A stretch of 64,000 nt of DNA from Rhodoplanes sp046000175 (GTDB lineage: Bacteria; Pseudomonadota; Alphaproteobacteria; Rhizobiales; Xanthobacteraceae). Under the pieces are notes generated by a model. That model saw only the letters and a program-made list of their open reading frames with translations. It did not search any database and was not told the DNA's origin. The position numbers and the translations under genes were made by a program. Below are positions 10,901 through 17,120 of the stretch, piece by piece (the stretch's first letter is position 1; each line of letters opens with the position of its first letter). The stretch lies in the NCBI RefSeq assembly GCF_046000175.1, contig NZ_JBEOMB010000008.1:79628-143627 (forward strand), given 5' to 3'.

Positions 10901-11460
10901 TCGGCACGGAAGCGGCCCGCAAGGCGGCGATGCTGCGCGGCAGCCTCGCCCATAGGCTTCTCCAGTCGCTGCCCGAGATCGCCGCGCAGACGCGCGCCGC
11001 GAGGGCCCGCGCCGTGCTGGCCCGCAATGCCGCGGCGCTCCCCGAGGCCGCCCGCGAGGCGCTGCTCGCCGAGACGCTGGCGATTCTCGACGACGCCCGC
11101 TTCGCCCCGCTGTTCGGCTCCGGCAGCCGCGCCGAGGTGCCGATCCTCGGCCGCCTCGCGCGGCCGGACGGGACGCCGCTCGTCGTCGCCGGCCAGGTCG
11201 ACCGCCTCGCCGTCACGGCGGACGCCGTGCTGATCGCCGACTTCAAGACGAATCGCACAGCCCCGAGAACGCTCGCCGAGGTGCCGCCCGACTACGTGAC
11301 GCAACTCGCGCTCTATGCCGCCGTGCTCGGCCGGCTGTGGCCCGGACGGCGCATCTCCACCGCGCTGGTGTGGACCGAAACGCCGGAGCTGATGGAGATT
11401 CCGCCCGACGCCCGGGCCGCCGCCCTGGCCCGGCTCGGGGTCGCCGCGGCGGCGCCTTGA
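7954..11460 (+). CDS. addA: double-strand break repair helicase AddA
   Basis: A 1168-residue helicase–nuclease subunit, partner of AddB. Walker A is at residues 31–36 (VSANAGSGKTHVL) and motif II (LIDEAQDTSPKQWE) is near residue 405. The SFRSG motif and the late helicase motif VMTVHGAKGLEAP (around 785) mark an SF1A UvrD-type motor, and LYVAMTRAAHRLVVCG is motif VI. The C-terminal RecB-type nuclease motif is LIADFKTNRTAP near residue 1095. It acts in the cytosol on double-strand ends. An ATG start just after the family-C repeat gives the conserved N-terminus. trxA follows after 58 bp. Confidence 0.96.
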   Translation: MSRPKIIPVDVTTVQAEAADPDASVFVSANAGSGKTHVLAQRVIRLLLAGVDPAKILCITFTKAAAANMADRVFGQLAGWISLDDAALDEKLTSLGVKSITARDREQARKLFAAALDTPGGLKVETIHAFCTRLLQRFPFEAGVPAHFSVLDDRATDELLDRSTMAVLLDATADPGSPTGRALAAALAAAADQTLRDLVREAVFRRHALTAWIDAHGGLQGALENLSTSLGVTSDDTIAAIDKAIVDGPILPAADWASVAAVCKGGTANDQKQCARFTAAAAARGAEQIEAYLDVFLTGKRERRKSLVTSGIAKKHPGLAERLTVEQERVIALVARRDAVAARDRTAALITLAAAVIARYVAEKNRRGFLDYDDLIDRTLALLQQTAPGWVHYKLDRAIDHVLIDEAQDTSPKQWEIIRLLVAEFTAGAGARPIRRTVFAVGDEKQSIFSFQGAVPKEFARMRRHFETAHKAAGLTFHRRDFKVSFRSGANILGAVDAVFAAPEMFASITSDADGIPPHIALPDAAPGIVEVWPLTPPDPRDEIEGWDAPFDKTIETSPQVKLARQIAQTIRALIDAGAPAGHESRPLRAGDVLVLVRQRGPMFEAIIRALGEARVPVAGADRLTLTEHVAVVDLMALADAILLPADDLALAIALKSPLLGFDDDMLFRLAHGRRGTLHAALMAAAGDDPVVADAAARFDRCAEAARRCGPFDFFARLLGPEGGRKTILARLGHEANDALDEFLALALDFERRETPSLQGFVAWLRAAESEIKRDMEIRRDEVRVMTVHGAKGLEAPLVFLADTTQPPSGPRPPRLLTLPTEHLAPGAPGAPVWAGRKEQDPPALAAARAAAAREAEDEYRRLLYVAMTRAAHRLVVCGCAGAKKPPAGCWHELITTQLAGKPGVTEETLPGHDAPVRIYRKVAAEPLPEPTPAAEATSPSASPESEPAWLRAPVATDTAAPAAVSPSRALDEDRPAVPRRVVGTEAARKAAMLRGSLAHRLLQSLPEIAAQTRAARARAVLARNAAALPEAAREALLAETLAILDDARFAPLFGSGSRAEVPILGRLARPDGTPLVVAGQVDRLAVTADAVLIADFKTNRTAPRTLAEVPPDYVTQLALYAAVLGRLWPGRRISTALVWTETPELMEIPPDARAAALARLGVAAAAP

Positions 11461-11518
11461 CGCACCCGGGACGCATTCATACGTTCAGGCCCGATCATCG
11501 AACCCCGCGAGGTATGGC

Positions 11519-11839
11519 ATGGGCGTGACCAAGGTTTCCGACCAGGACTTCGAGACCGAGGTGCTGAAGTCGGACAAGCCGGTCGTCGTGGACTTCTGGG
11601 CCGAGTGGTGCGGCCCCTGCCGCATGATCGCCCCGGCCCTCGAGGAGATCGCCGGCTCGCTCGACGGCAAGGTGAAGATCGTCAAGCTCAACGTCGACGA
11701 GAATCCCAAGGTCGCGGCGCAGTACAACATCATGTCGATCCCGACCCTGATGCTGTTCAAGAACGGCGAGCTCTCGTCGCGCCAGGTCGGCGCCGCGCCG
11801 AAGGCCAAGCTCGAGCAGTGGATCACGGCTGCGGTCTGA
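11519..11839 (+). CDS. trxA: thioredoxin
   Basis: A 106-residue cytosolic thioredoxin and disulfide reductant. The active site WCGPC is at residues 30–34, the conserved buried Asp is in VVVDFWAEW, and the cis-Pro is in MSIPTLMLFKNGE, as in canonical thioredoxin 1. The addB–addA–trxA order is conserved in Hyphomicrobiales. Its last codons (ITAAV-stop) lie inside the first unit of a 20-bp palindromic tandem repeat, so the stop codon TGA is part of that repeat. Confidence 0.97.
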   Translation: MGVTKVSDQDFETEVLKSDKPVVVDFWAEWCGPCRMIAPALEEIAGSLDGKVKIVKLNVDENPKVAAQYNIMSIPTLMLFKNGELSSRQVGAAPKAKLEQWITAAV

Positions 11840-11888
11840 CCGCAGCGGCTGCGGTCTGACCGCAGCGGCGGCGATCTGACCGCAGCGG
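11829..11888 (+). repeat. three tandem 20-bp palindromic repeats overlapping the trxA stop
   Basis: Three head-to-tail copies of a 20-bp unit, CTGCGGTCTGACCGCAGCGG, at 11829–11848, 11849–11868 and 11869–11888. The third is slightly diverged, with GCGATC in place of GCGGTC. Each unit is itself an inverted repeat (CTGCGGT/ACCGCAG around CTG), giving a row of small hairpins. The first copy supplies the trxA TGA. It may act as a terminator or 3'-end stabiliser; there is no T-run. Confidence 0.85.
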
Positions 11889-12137
11889 CGGCTCTGGCGC
11901 GGCGCGGTCCGGCAGCCCCGCCCCGCCCCGGACCGGGCCGAACCGCCCCCTTCCTTGGCGACACCCATGACGGCCGGCGCCCGCGCCGGCCGTTCGGCGT
12001 CGCGGGCACGTCGGCCCCGGGCTATCGGCCCGGGATTGTCGGCCCGGGGTTGTCGCCCCGCCCCCCTTGCCTATACTGCGGCCATTCCGCGCGGCACCCC
12101 ACGCGGTCGTCACGCACTGCAGCACGAGAGATCCAGA

Positions 12138-12713
12138 ATGCCGGTCGATGCGATCGCCGACCCGACGACCGAGGACGCGACCGAGGAGCAGATCATCCTG
12201 GTCGACGCCGACGACCGGCCGCTCGGCGTCGCCGGCAAGACCGAGGTGCATCGCCGCGGCCTGCCGCATCGCGCCATCTCGGTGCTGGTCCGCAACGCCC
12301 GCGGCGAGATCCTGATCCAGCGCCGCAACCCGGCCAAGTACCACTCGGGCGGGCTGTGGGCGAACACCTGCTGCAGCCACCCGCGGCCCGGCGAGTCGAC
12401 GCTCGACGCGGCGCTGCGGCGGCTGCCCGAGGAGATGGGATTCGCCTGCGCGCTCGCGCCGATCTTCAAGACGCATTACCGCGCGACGCTGTCCAACGGC
12501 TTCATCGAGGACGAGCTGGTGCATGCCTTCGGCGGCACCTTCGACGGCGCGGTCGCGCCGGCACCGGACGAGGTGAGCGAGTACGCCTGGGTGCCGTTCG
12601 AGACGCTGTTCGCCGACCAGAAGGCGCATCCCGAGCGCTACGCCGTGTGGTTCCGCCACTACCTGAACCAGCATCGCGACGACATCGCGGCCTGGCTCGC
12701 GCGCGCGACGTGA
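12138..12713 (+). CDS. idi: isopentenyl-diphosphate delta-isomerase, type I
   Basis: A 191-residue Nudix-fold enzyme that interconverts isopentenyl and dimethylallyl diphosphate for isoprenoid synthesis. The catalytic cysteine is C79 in the NTCCSHP segment (NSVCGHP in E. coli), and the Nudix-like acidic helix with the catalytic Glu is LRRLPEEMGF. An early H-R-x-G-L-P-H-R-A metal/substrate motif and the EYAWVPFE segment agree. The ATG at 12138 was preferred because the frame further upstream is unlike the family. Among alphaproteobacteria, type I IDI is known mainly from phototrophic or carotenoid-producing lineages. It stands alone, followed by a stem-loop. Confidence 0.93.
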   Translation: MPVDAIADPTTEDATEEQIILVDADDRPLGVAGKTEVHRRGLPHRAISVLVRNARGEILIQRRNPAKYHSGGLWANTCCSHPRPGESTLDAALRRLPEEMGFACALAPIFKTHYRATLSNGFIEDELVHAFGGTFDGAVAPAPDEVSEYAWVPFETLFADQKAHPERYAVWFRHYLNQHRDDIAAWLARAT

Positions 12714-12736
12714 CGCCACGGCGTCAGGCCGTGGCG
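12714..12736 (+). terminator. stem-loop directly after idi
   Basis: A perfect 9-bp inverted repeat, CGCCACGGC–GTCAG–GCCGTGGCG, begins at the base after the idi stop codon. No T-run follows, so it may be a weak or Rho-assisted terminator, or a 3'-end stabilising hairpin. Confidence 0.5.
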
Positions 12737-12771
12737 GACCGGGGCGACCGACCGAGAGCAGCGAGGCCGGA

Positions 12772-13098
12772 ATGATCACCAGCGGCAACCTGTTCGCCGG
12801 CAGCGAGACGCGCCGCGCCGAGGAGGTGATCGCGACCCTGCTCGCGACGCCGGATCTCAAGATCGAGCGCATCGTCTCGCACGGTCAGGCGAGCCCGCCG
12901 GGCTTCTGGTACGATCAGGCCTGGGGCGAATGGGTGGTGCTGCTCAGCGGGACCGCGACCCTGCGGTTCGAGAAGGAGGCGGCGCCGCGAGACCTGCGCC
13001 CCGGCGACTTCGTCCACATCCCGGCCCACGCCCGCCACCGCGTCGACGCGACCGATCCGGACGGCGCCACCGTGTGGCTCGCCGTGCATCACCGGTGA
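12772..13098 (+). CDS. small cupin-domain protein
   Basis: A 108-residue single-domain cupin. Cupin motif 1 is around WGEWVVLLSGTATLRFE and motif 2 is LRPGDFVHIPAHARHRVDATDPDGATVWLAVHH. The motif-2 histidines are present, while motif 1 lacks the usual HxH, so metal binding may be partial. Relatives are annotated as cupin or phosphoribosylaminoimidazole carboxylase-like proteins without a known reaction. It is transcribed in the same direction as idi after 58 bp, with a hairpin in between, and may be separate. Function unknown. Confidence 0.8.
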   Translation: MITSGNLFAGSETRRAEEVIATLLATPDLKIERIVSHGQASPPGFWYDQAWGEWVVLLSGTATLRFEKEAAPRDLRPGDFVHIPAHARHRVDATDPDGATVWLAVHHR

Positions 13099-13107
13099 GG
13101 GGCGATT

Positions 13108-13211
13108 GTCATTCCGGGGCGCGGCCCAGACCTCCGCTCATTCCCGCGAAGGCGGGAATCCAGGACGTCGCACCGTGCCGCCCCTGGGTCGCCGCCTTCG
13201 CGGGGACGAGC
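13108..13211. repeat. dispersed palindromic repeat between convergent genes
   Basis: Starts with GTCATTCCGGGGCGC and contains the perfect hairpin TTCCCGC–GAAG–GCGGGAA at 13141–13158, followed by CCGCCTTCGCGGGGACGAG. It is of the intergenic palindromic type frequent in Hyphomicrobiales and lies between the convergent cupin and export genes. It could also serve as a bidirectional transcription stop. Confidence 0.6.
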
Positions 13212-13256
13212 GGATAAGCCTTGCGCGAGGGATCGCGGGTACGCCGAAAGCGACCC

Positions 13257-13934
13257 TCAGAACCACCGCTCCGACACCACCACGGTGTCGCCCGGGCGCA
13301 CCGGGGTGAGCATCGGGCCCTTGAGGCGGACCGGTCCCTGCGGGGTCGGGCGGGTGATCTCGATCTCGGTGCGATAGGCGCGCGGCGTGAAGCCGCCGGC
13401 GATCGCCACCGCCGTCTCGGCCGTGAGATGGGCGACGAACGGGTACTGGCCCGGGAACGCCACCTCGCCGAGAATGAAGAACGGCCGATAGGACTCGACC
13501 TCGACCGCGACATGCGGCTCGCGGATGTAGCCGTCGCGCAGCCGTGCCGCGATCACCCTGGCGAGCTCGGCCGTGGTGCGGCCGCGGGCCGCGACGCCAC
13601 CGATCAGCGGCAGCGTGATGCGGCCGGCGGCATCGACCGCATAGGTGTTGGTGAGCCCCTCCTGGCCGTAGACCACGACGCGCAGCCGGTCGCCGGCATC
13701 GAGCGTGTAGGGCGGATCGGGATCGTCGGCCCGGACCAGCGCCGCGGCGACGGCGGGCGACGGCCCAGGGATCGCACCGGGGATCGCACCGGTCACGTCG
13801 GGACCGCCGTAGACGACCGCGTCGATCGAGGGCGGCGGCGGCGGCGGGCCGGGCATCAGGAAGCGCGGCGTCGAGACACAGCCGGAGACGGCCAGGGCGG
13901 CGAGGATCACGACGAGGTTACGAACGTGCCGCAT
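13257..13934 (-). CDS. polysaccharide biosynthesis/export lipoprotein (Wza/GumB family)
   Basis: A 225-residue outer-membrane auxiliary export protein. The signal peptide MRHVRNLVVILAALAVSGC ends in a lipobox (SGC). After a Pro-rich linker come the poly_export domain (YTLDAGDRLRVVVYGQEGLTNTY ... ITLPLIGGV) and an SLBB-type domain (FFILGEVAFPGQYPF ... TAETAVAIAGG). It is expected to form or contribute to the periplasmic/outer-membrane channel for polysaccharide. The ATG at 13934 puts the signal peptide at the N-terminus; an upstream in-frame start at 13979 is possible. No other polysaccharide genes adjoin it, so it is an isolated family member here. Confidence 0.88.
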   Translation of the reverse strand: MRHVRNLVVILAALAVSGCVSTPRFLMPGPPPPPPSIDAVVYGGPDVTGAIPGAIPGPSPAVAAALVRADDPDPPYTLDAGDRLRVVVYGQEGLTNTYAVDAAGRITLPLIGGVAARGRTTAELARVIAARLRDGYIREPHVAVEVESYRPFFILGEVAFPGQYPFVAHLTAETAVAIAGGFTPRAYRTEIEITRPTPQGPVRLKGPMLTPVRPGDTVVVSERWF

Positions 13935-14121
13935 GGGAATCCGGACTGCGCTGAGAACTCTACTGTCCGGGATTAACACCTCATTATCGTTAACAAAGCT
14001 TCACCGCACGGGGGTTTCCGGGCCGCGCACGCCAGGGTTTCGTCGCTCCGCGGCGACGTGCGGCGGCCCTGCCACGGTCCACGGTTAGATCCGTTGCGGT
14101 GACACCGAGCAGACATCGCGC

Positions 14122-14156
14122 AGGATAAGAAATGCGGCCGGGGCGTGCCCGGCCGC
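14122..14156 (-). terminator. intrinsic terminator of msrA
   Basis: A perfect 9-bp GC stem, GCGGCCGGG–GCGTG–CCCGGCCGC, lies at 14134–14156. Read on the minus strand it is followed by ATTTCTTATCC, a T-rich tail, about 50 bp beyond the msrA stop. Confidence 0.75.
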
Positions 14157-14208
14157 GCGTGATCGCGATCGATGGAAAGTCTGCTTCAGCGCCCGGGCGC
14201 TGCGCCCC

Positions 14209-14868
14209 TCACGCCGCCGGCACGCCGGCGCCGACCGGGCAGCTCACGCCGGTGCCGCCGAGCCCGCAATAGCCGGCCGGGTTCTTGGCGAGATACTGCT
14301 GGTGATAGTCCTCGGCGAAATAGAACGGCGGCGCGTCGACGATCTCGGTCGTGATCGCCCCGTGGCCGCGCGCCGACAGCGCCGCCTGATAGGCGTCGCG
14401 CGACGCTTCCGCGGCGGCGCGCTGCGCCGGCGACCCGACATAGATGCCGGAGCGATACTGGGTGCCGACGTCGTTGCCCTGGCGCATGCCCTGGGTCGGG
14501 TCGTGGCTCTCCCAGAAGGTCTGCAGCAGGCGCTCGTAGGAGATCGTCCTCGGATCGAAGACCACCAGCACCACCTCGTTGTGGCCGGTGCGGCCGGAGC
14601 AGACCTCCTCGTAGGTCGGGTTCGGCGTGCCGCCGCCGGCGTAACCCACCGCCGTGACGTGAACGCCGTCGCCGAGCTGCCAGAACTTCCGCTCGGCGCC
14701 CCAGAAGCAGCCCAGCCCGAAGATCGCCGTCTCGAGCCCGTCCGGATACGGTCCCTGCAGGGCGCGCCCGTTGACGAAGTGATGCGACGCGGTCGGGATC
14801 GGCCGGTCGCGCCCCGGCAGCATCTCGCGCGGGGACGGCATCTCGGCCTTCTTGCGGAACAGGAACAT
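14209..14868 (-). CDS. msrA: peptide-methionine (S)-S-oxide reductase
   Basis: A 219-residue enzyme that reduces methionine-S-sulfoxide in proteins, using thioredoxin. The catalytic GCFWG motif is at residues 53–57 (C54), followed by AVGYAGG and TYEEVCSGRTGHNEVV. The C-terminus ends GYCGLGGTGVSCPVG, carrying the resolving cysteines. The N-terminal extension ending in SHHFVNGRALQGPYPDGLE is typical of the longer MsrA form. The ATG gives a plausible start (MFLFRKKAEM). A strong terminator follows downstream. Confidence 0.96.
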   Translation of the reverse strand: MFLFRKKAEMPSPREMLPGRDRPIPTASHHFVNGRALQGPYPDGLETAIFGLGCFWGAERKFWQLGDGVHVTAVGYAGGGTPNPTYEEVCSGRTGHNEVVLVVFDPRTISYERLLQTFWESHDPTQGMRQGNDVGTQYRSGIYVGSPAQRAAAEASRDAYQAALSARGHGAITTEIVDAPPFYFAEDYHQQYLAKNPAGYCGLGGTGVSCPVGAGVPAA

Positions 14869-14924
14869 CGGGGGTCTCCTTCTCGGGTGCGCCGCTGCGG
14901 ACGCGAGGCGAGATATGGGGAGCG

Positions 14925-14951
14925 CGGCCGCCCGGCGCAGGCGGGCGGCCG
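14925..14951 (-). terminator. stem-loop terminator between the small membrane gene and msrA
   Basis: A perfect 10-bp inverted repeat, CGGCCGCCCG–GCGCAGG–CGGGCGGCCG, lies 40–65 bp beyond the stop of the gene at 14990–15307 (minus). There is no clear T-tract, so terminator strength is uncertain. Confidence 0.5.
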
Positions 14952-14989
14952 ATCACATCTCGATCAGGCGGGAACCGGGAAAGCGGGGT

Positions 14990-15307
14990 TCAGCGACGCG
15001 CGTAGCCGATCAGCGGCTTCTTCTTGCGGCCGAGCAGCACGAGAATCATGCCGATGACCCCGAGCACCAGCCAGGTCGGCGAGGTCAGCGCCTTGAGCAT
15101 GGCGGGATCCCACAGCCAGGGCGAGTGCCGCTCCATGATCGGCTGCAAGGCCTGCAGGCTGCCGGCATGGATGTCGTTCCAGGTCTCGCCGAACGGCTTG
15201 ATCAGCACCACCCCGGCGGCGATCGACCGGGTGCCGTCGTAGACGAGGAAGATGAAGGCCGCGGCCAGGATCCACAGGCCGACGAAGCGAAAGGCGAAGC
15301 GAATCAT
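14990..15307 (-). CDS. small two-helix inner-membrane protein, unknown function
   Basis: A 105-residue protein with two predicted transmembrane segments: about residues 5–24 (FVGLWILAAAFIFLVYDGTR) and 79–97 (LVLGVIGMILVLLGRKKK). Between them is an amphipathic loop rich in W and H, and the end is basic (RKKKPLIGYARR). Homologues of this kind are unnamed in Hyphomicrobiales. The ATG at 15307 was chosen over an upstream start because it begins directly before the first helix. It lies divergently from rpsT; the 258-bp gap must carry promoters for both. Function unknown. Confidence 0.7.
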   Translation of the reverse strand: MIRFAFRFVGLWILAAAFIFLVYDGTRSIAAGVVLIKPFGETWNDIHAGSLQALQPIMERHSPWLWDPAMLKALTSPTWLVLGVIGMILVLLGRKKKPLIGYARR

Positions 15308-15565
15308 CGGGAAAGGCCGCGCTCGGAGGGGTATGTGGAAATCATAGCGTGCGCCGCAAACATCCGACAGAGGGCCGTTGACGCCGACGGGGCGCACACT
15401 TATAAGCGTCGCTCACCCGGCGGCGCGAGCGCGCCGCGGCAGATTTTGTGCGCCCCTTGCGAGCGCGGCGCCGGACCGGGCCATCCCGGGCCGCCCCACG
15501 GCAAGACAGACGACGACAGACACTGAGACCGAGTCACTCGGTTACAACGGACGGACACCGCCAAG

Positions 15566-15829
15566 ATGGCCAATACGACTTCCGCCAAGAAGGCCACCCG
15601 CAAGATCGCGCGTCGCACCGAGGTGAACAAGGCGCGGCGCTCGCGCATGCGCACCTTCGTCCGCAAGGTCGAGGAGGCGCTGGCGAGCGGCGACAAGGCG
15701 GCGGCCACGGCGGCCCTGCAGGCGGCCGAGCCGGTGCTCATGCGGGCGGCCCAGAAGGGCGTGGTCCACAAGCGCAGCGCCAGCCGCAAGGTGGCGCGCC
15801 TCACCCATGCGGTGACCAAGCTCGCCTGA
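15566..15829 (+). CDS. rpsT: 30S ribosomal protein S20
   Basis: An 87-residue primary 16S rRNA-binding protein of the small subunit. MANTTSAKKATRKIARRTEVNKARRS is the usual basic N-terminal helix, and the C-terminus HKRSASRKVARLTHAVTKLA is canonical. Three helices are expected throughout. It is monocistronic, with an intrinsic terminator about 40 bp downstream. rpsT upstream of dnaA is the standard order in Hyphomicrobiales. Confidence 0.97.
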   Translation: MANTTSAKKATRKIARRTEVNKARRSRMRTFVRKVEEALASGDKAAATAALQAAEPVLMRAAQKGVVHKRSASRKVARLTHAVTKLA

Positions 15830-15867
15830 GAACGACCGCGGTCGTTCCTCTCTTTCGGGGTTGTGAG

Positions 15868-15896
15868 AAGGCCGGGGTCGTCCCGGCCTTTCGTCG
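15868..15896 (+). terminator. rpsT intrinsic terminator
   Basis: A perfect 9-bp stem, AAGGCCGGG–GTCGT–CCCGGCCTT (15868–15890), followed by TCGTCGTTT, 39 bp after the rpsT stop. Confidence 0.85.
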
Positions 15897-17120
15897 TTTC
15901 GGACGGGCCTGCCCCGCAGCCGGGGTGACCGCCGTCACACGATCTCGGATCCTGACAGGCTCTGCGCCGAGGCATTCGCGAGTCGCATTTCCGCCCCTCG
16001 GTTCCGCAAATCCTTGTTTCGATGTTCCAAACACCCGACCGCGCCACGACAATTCTGTCGTTGTCCCCTGTTCATCTACGTAGGTCGGATGACATGACGC
16101 GGACGATCCCTTACGAAGAACCCCGGCTTTCGATGTTGTTCCGAGGCATCACCGTTGCTCTTGCGCAACAACTTCGCGGTCCCGTTAAGCACAATCGCGA
16201 CTTTAAGTAGTTTCCCGTATTCCACGCGAGTTACGAGTCCCCCCGGCCGGATGCCCATCGGAGCGCAGGTTACCCGGCTCGGGCGCGCAGGAAATTCAGC
16301 GCCTTAACAAAGCGTTAACATCAAAGCCGAGGCGACCGGTCGGCATTGCCTCCCGGGCTGTCGCACGCCGTCTCCGCCGCGCGCCGTCGCGGGGCAGTTT
16401 GGTTAACCCGCGCGGTTTGTCACAACACGATGAAATTCGACGCGCGGACAATCGGTTGTCGTTTGCAAGAAGATTCGTTGCGCGGCCCGGCGTAACCCGA
16501 CGCTGCATTGCCGCCGAGCCGCCCCATCCAGGGCATTGCGGGCCGGGGGGGCCCTGTGTATTGGTGATGGACAGGCCCCGCCGCTCGGCGGGTTCCGAAG
16601 AAGAGGTCGAGATCGTGAGTCACAGGCGCGACGTTCACACCGAAAGGCGTAGTTTAAAGTAACAACGTGAACGTGCCGAAGGCTCGTACGGCGTATCGAC
16701 CCCATCTCTTGTACCTGAAAACAAACGGGACTGTTCGACGTCCGCTGAACCAATACTTCAGCGGCTGATCGGGAATTCTGTGGCTTCGAGGCCGAACTAC
16801 AGACTTTAAGTCCAGGGGCGAACATGACTAAAATGTGGCACATTCGTTTCGACGCCCGGTCGGTGTCGAATGGTCCCGCGGCTGTCGGTCGGCGTGGACC
16901 CGCTCTCTCTCCCCGTCTGCCCCTCGTCCCCCGCCGTCCCGGCCCGTCCGTGCGACCGGCCACGCTCTCGCCTCCCGAAAGCTGACCACCGGGGGCGCCC
17001 GCCTCGCCCGTCGAGGCCCGCGGCGCCCCGCGGATCGACCGTGCCCGAACGCGCCGGAGTCCCTCCGGCCGCGCGAGCACCCGACTGTCAGTGTCCGCCC
17101 CAGGCGGAATGCGTGAGGCC
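15897..17120 (+). promoter_or_regulatory. dnaA upstream region (gene-free, about 1.2 kb)
   Basis: This long stretch contains no ORF that resembles a protein. It is less GC-rich than its surroundings, especially about 16020–16240 and 16640–16850, and holds several short inverted repeats: ACGACA–ATTC–TGTCGT near 16047, GACAA–TCGG–TTGTC at 16447–16460 and the palindrome CTACGTAG near 16076. A consensus CtrA site is at 16304–16319. No TTATCCACA-type DnaA box was found on either strand, so I do not call an origin here. A large regulatory leader for dnaA is the simplest reading. Confidence 0.5.
16304..16319 (+). promoter_or_regulatory. consensus CtrA-binding site
   Basis: TTAA–CAAAGCG–TTAAC matches the full CtrA consensus TTAA-N7-TTAAC with no mismatch. 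It lies about 800 bp upstream of the dnaA start, in the rpsT–dnaA gap. CtrA is the cell-cycle master regulator of alphaproteobacteria. The match is seen directly; control of dnaA or of replication is inferred. Confidence 0.6.

Noticed and set aside
16022..16210. Short ORF (62 residues) upstream of dnaA
   Set aside because: No ribosome-binding site, no recognisable domain and amino-acid composition unlike the neighbours; most likely chance.
15897..17120. Replication origin with DnaA boxes
   Set aside because: No TTATCCACA-like or close variant was found on either strand. In alphaproteobacteria the origin is usually elsewhere (near hemE), so an origin call is not supported.
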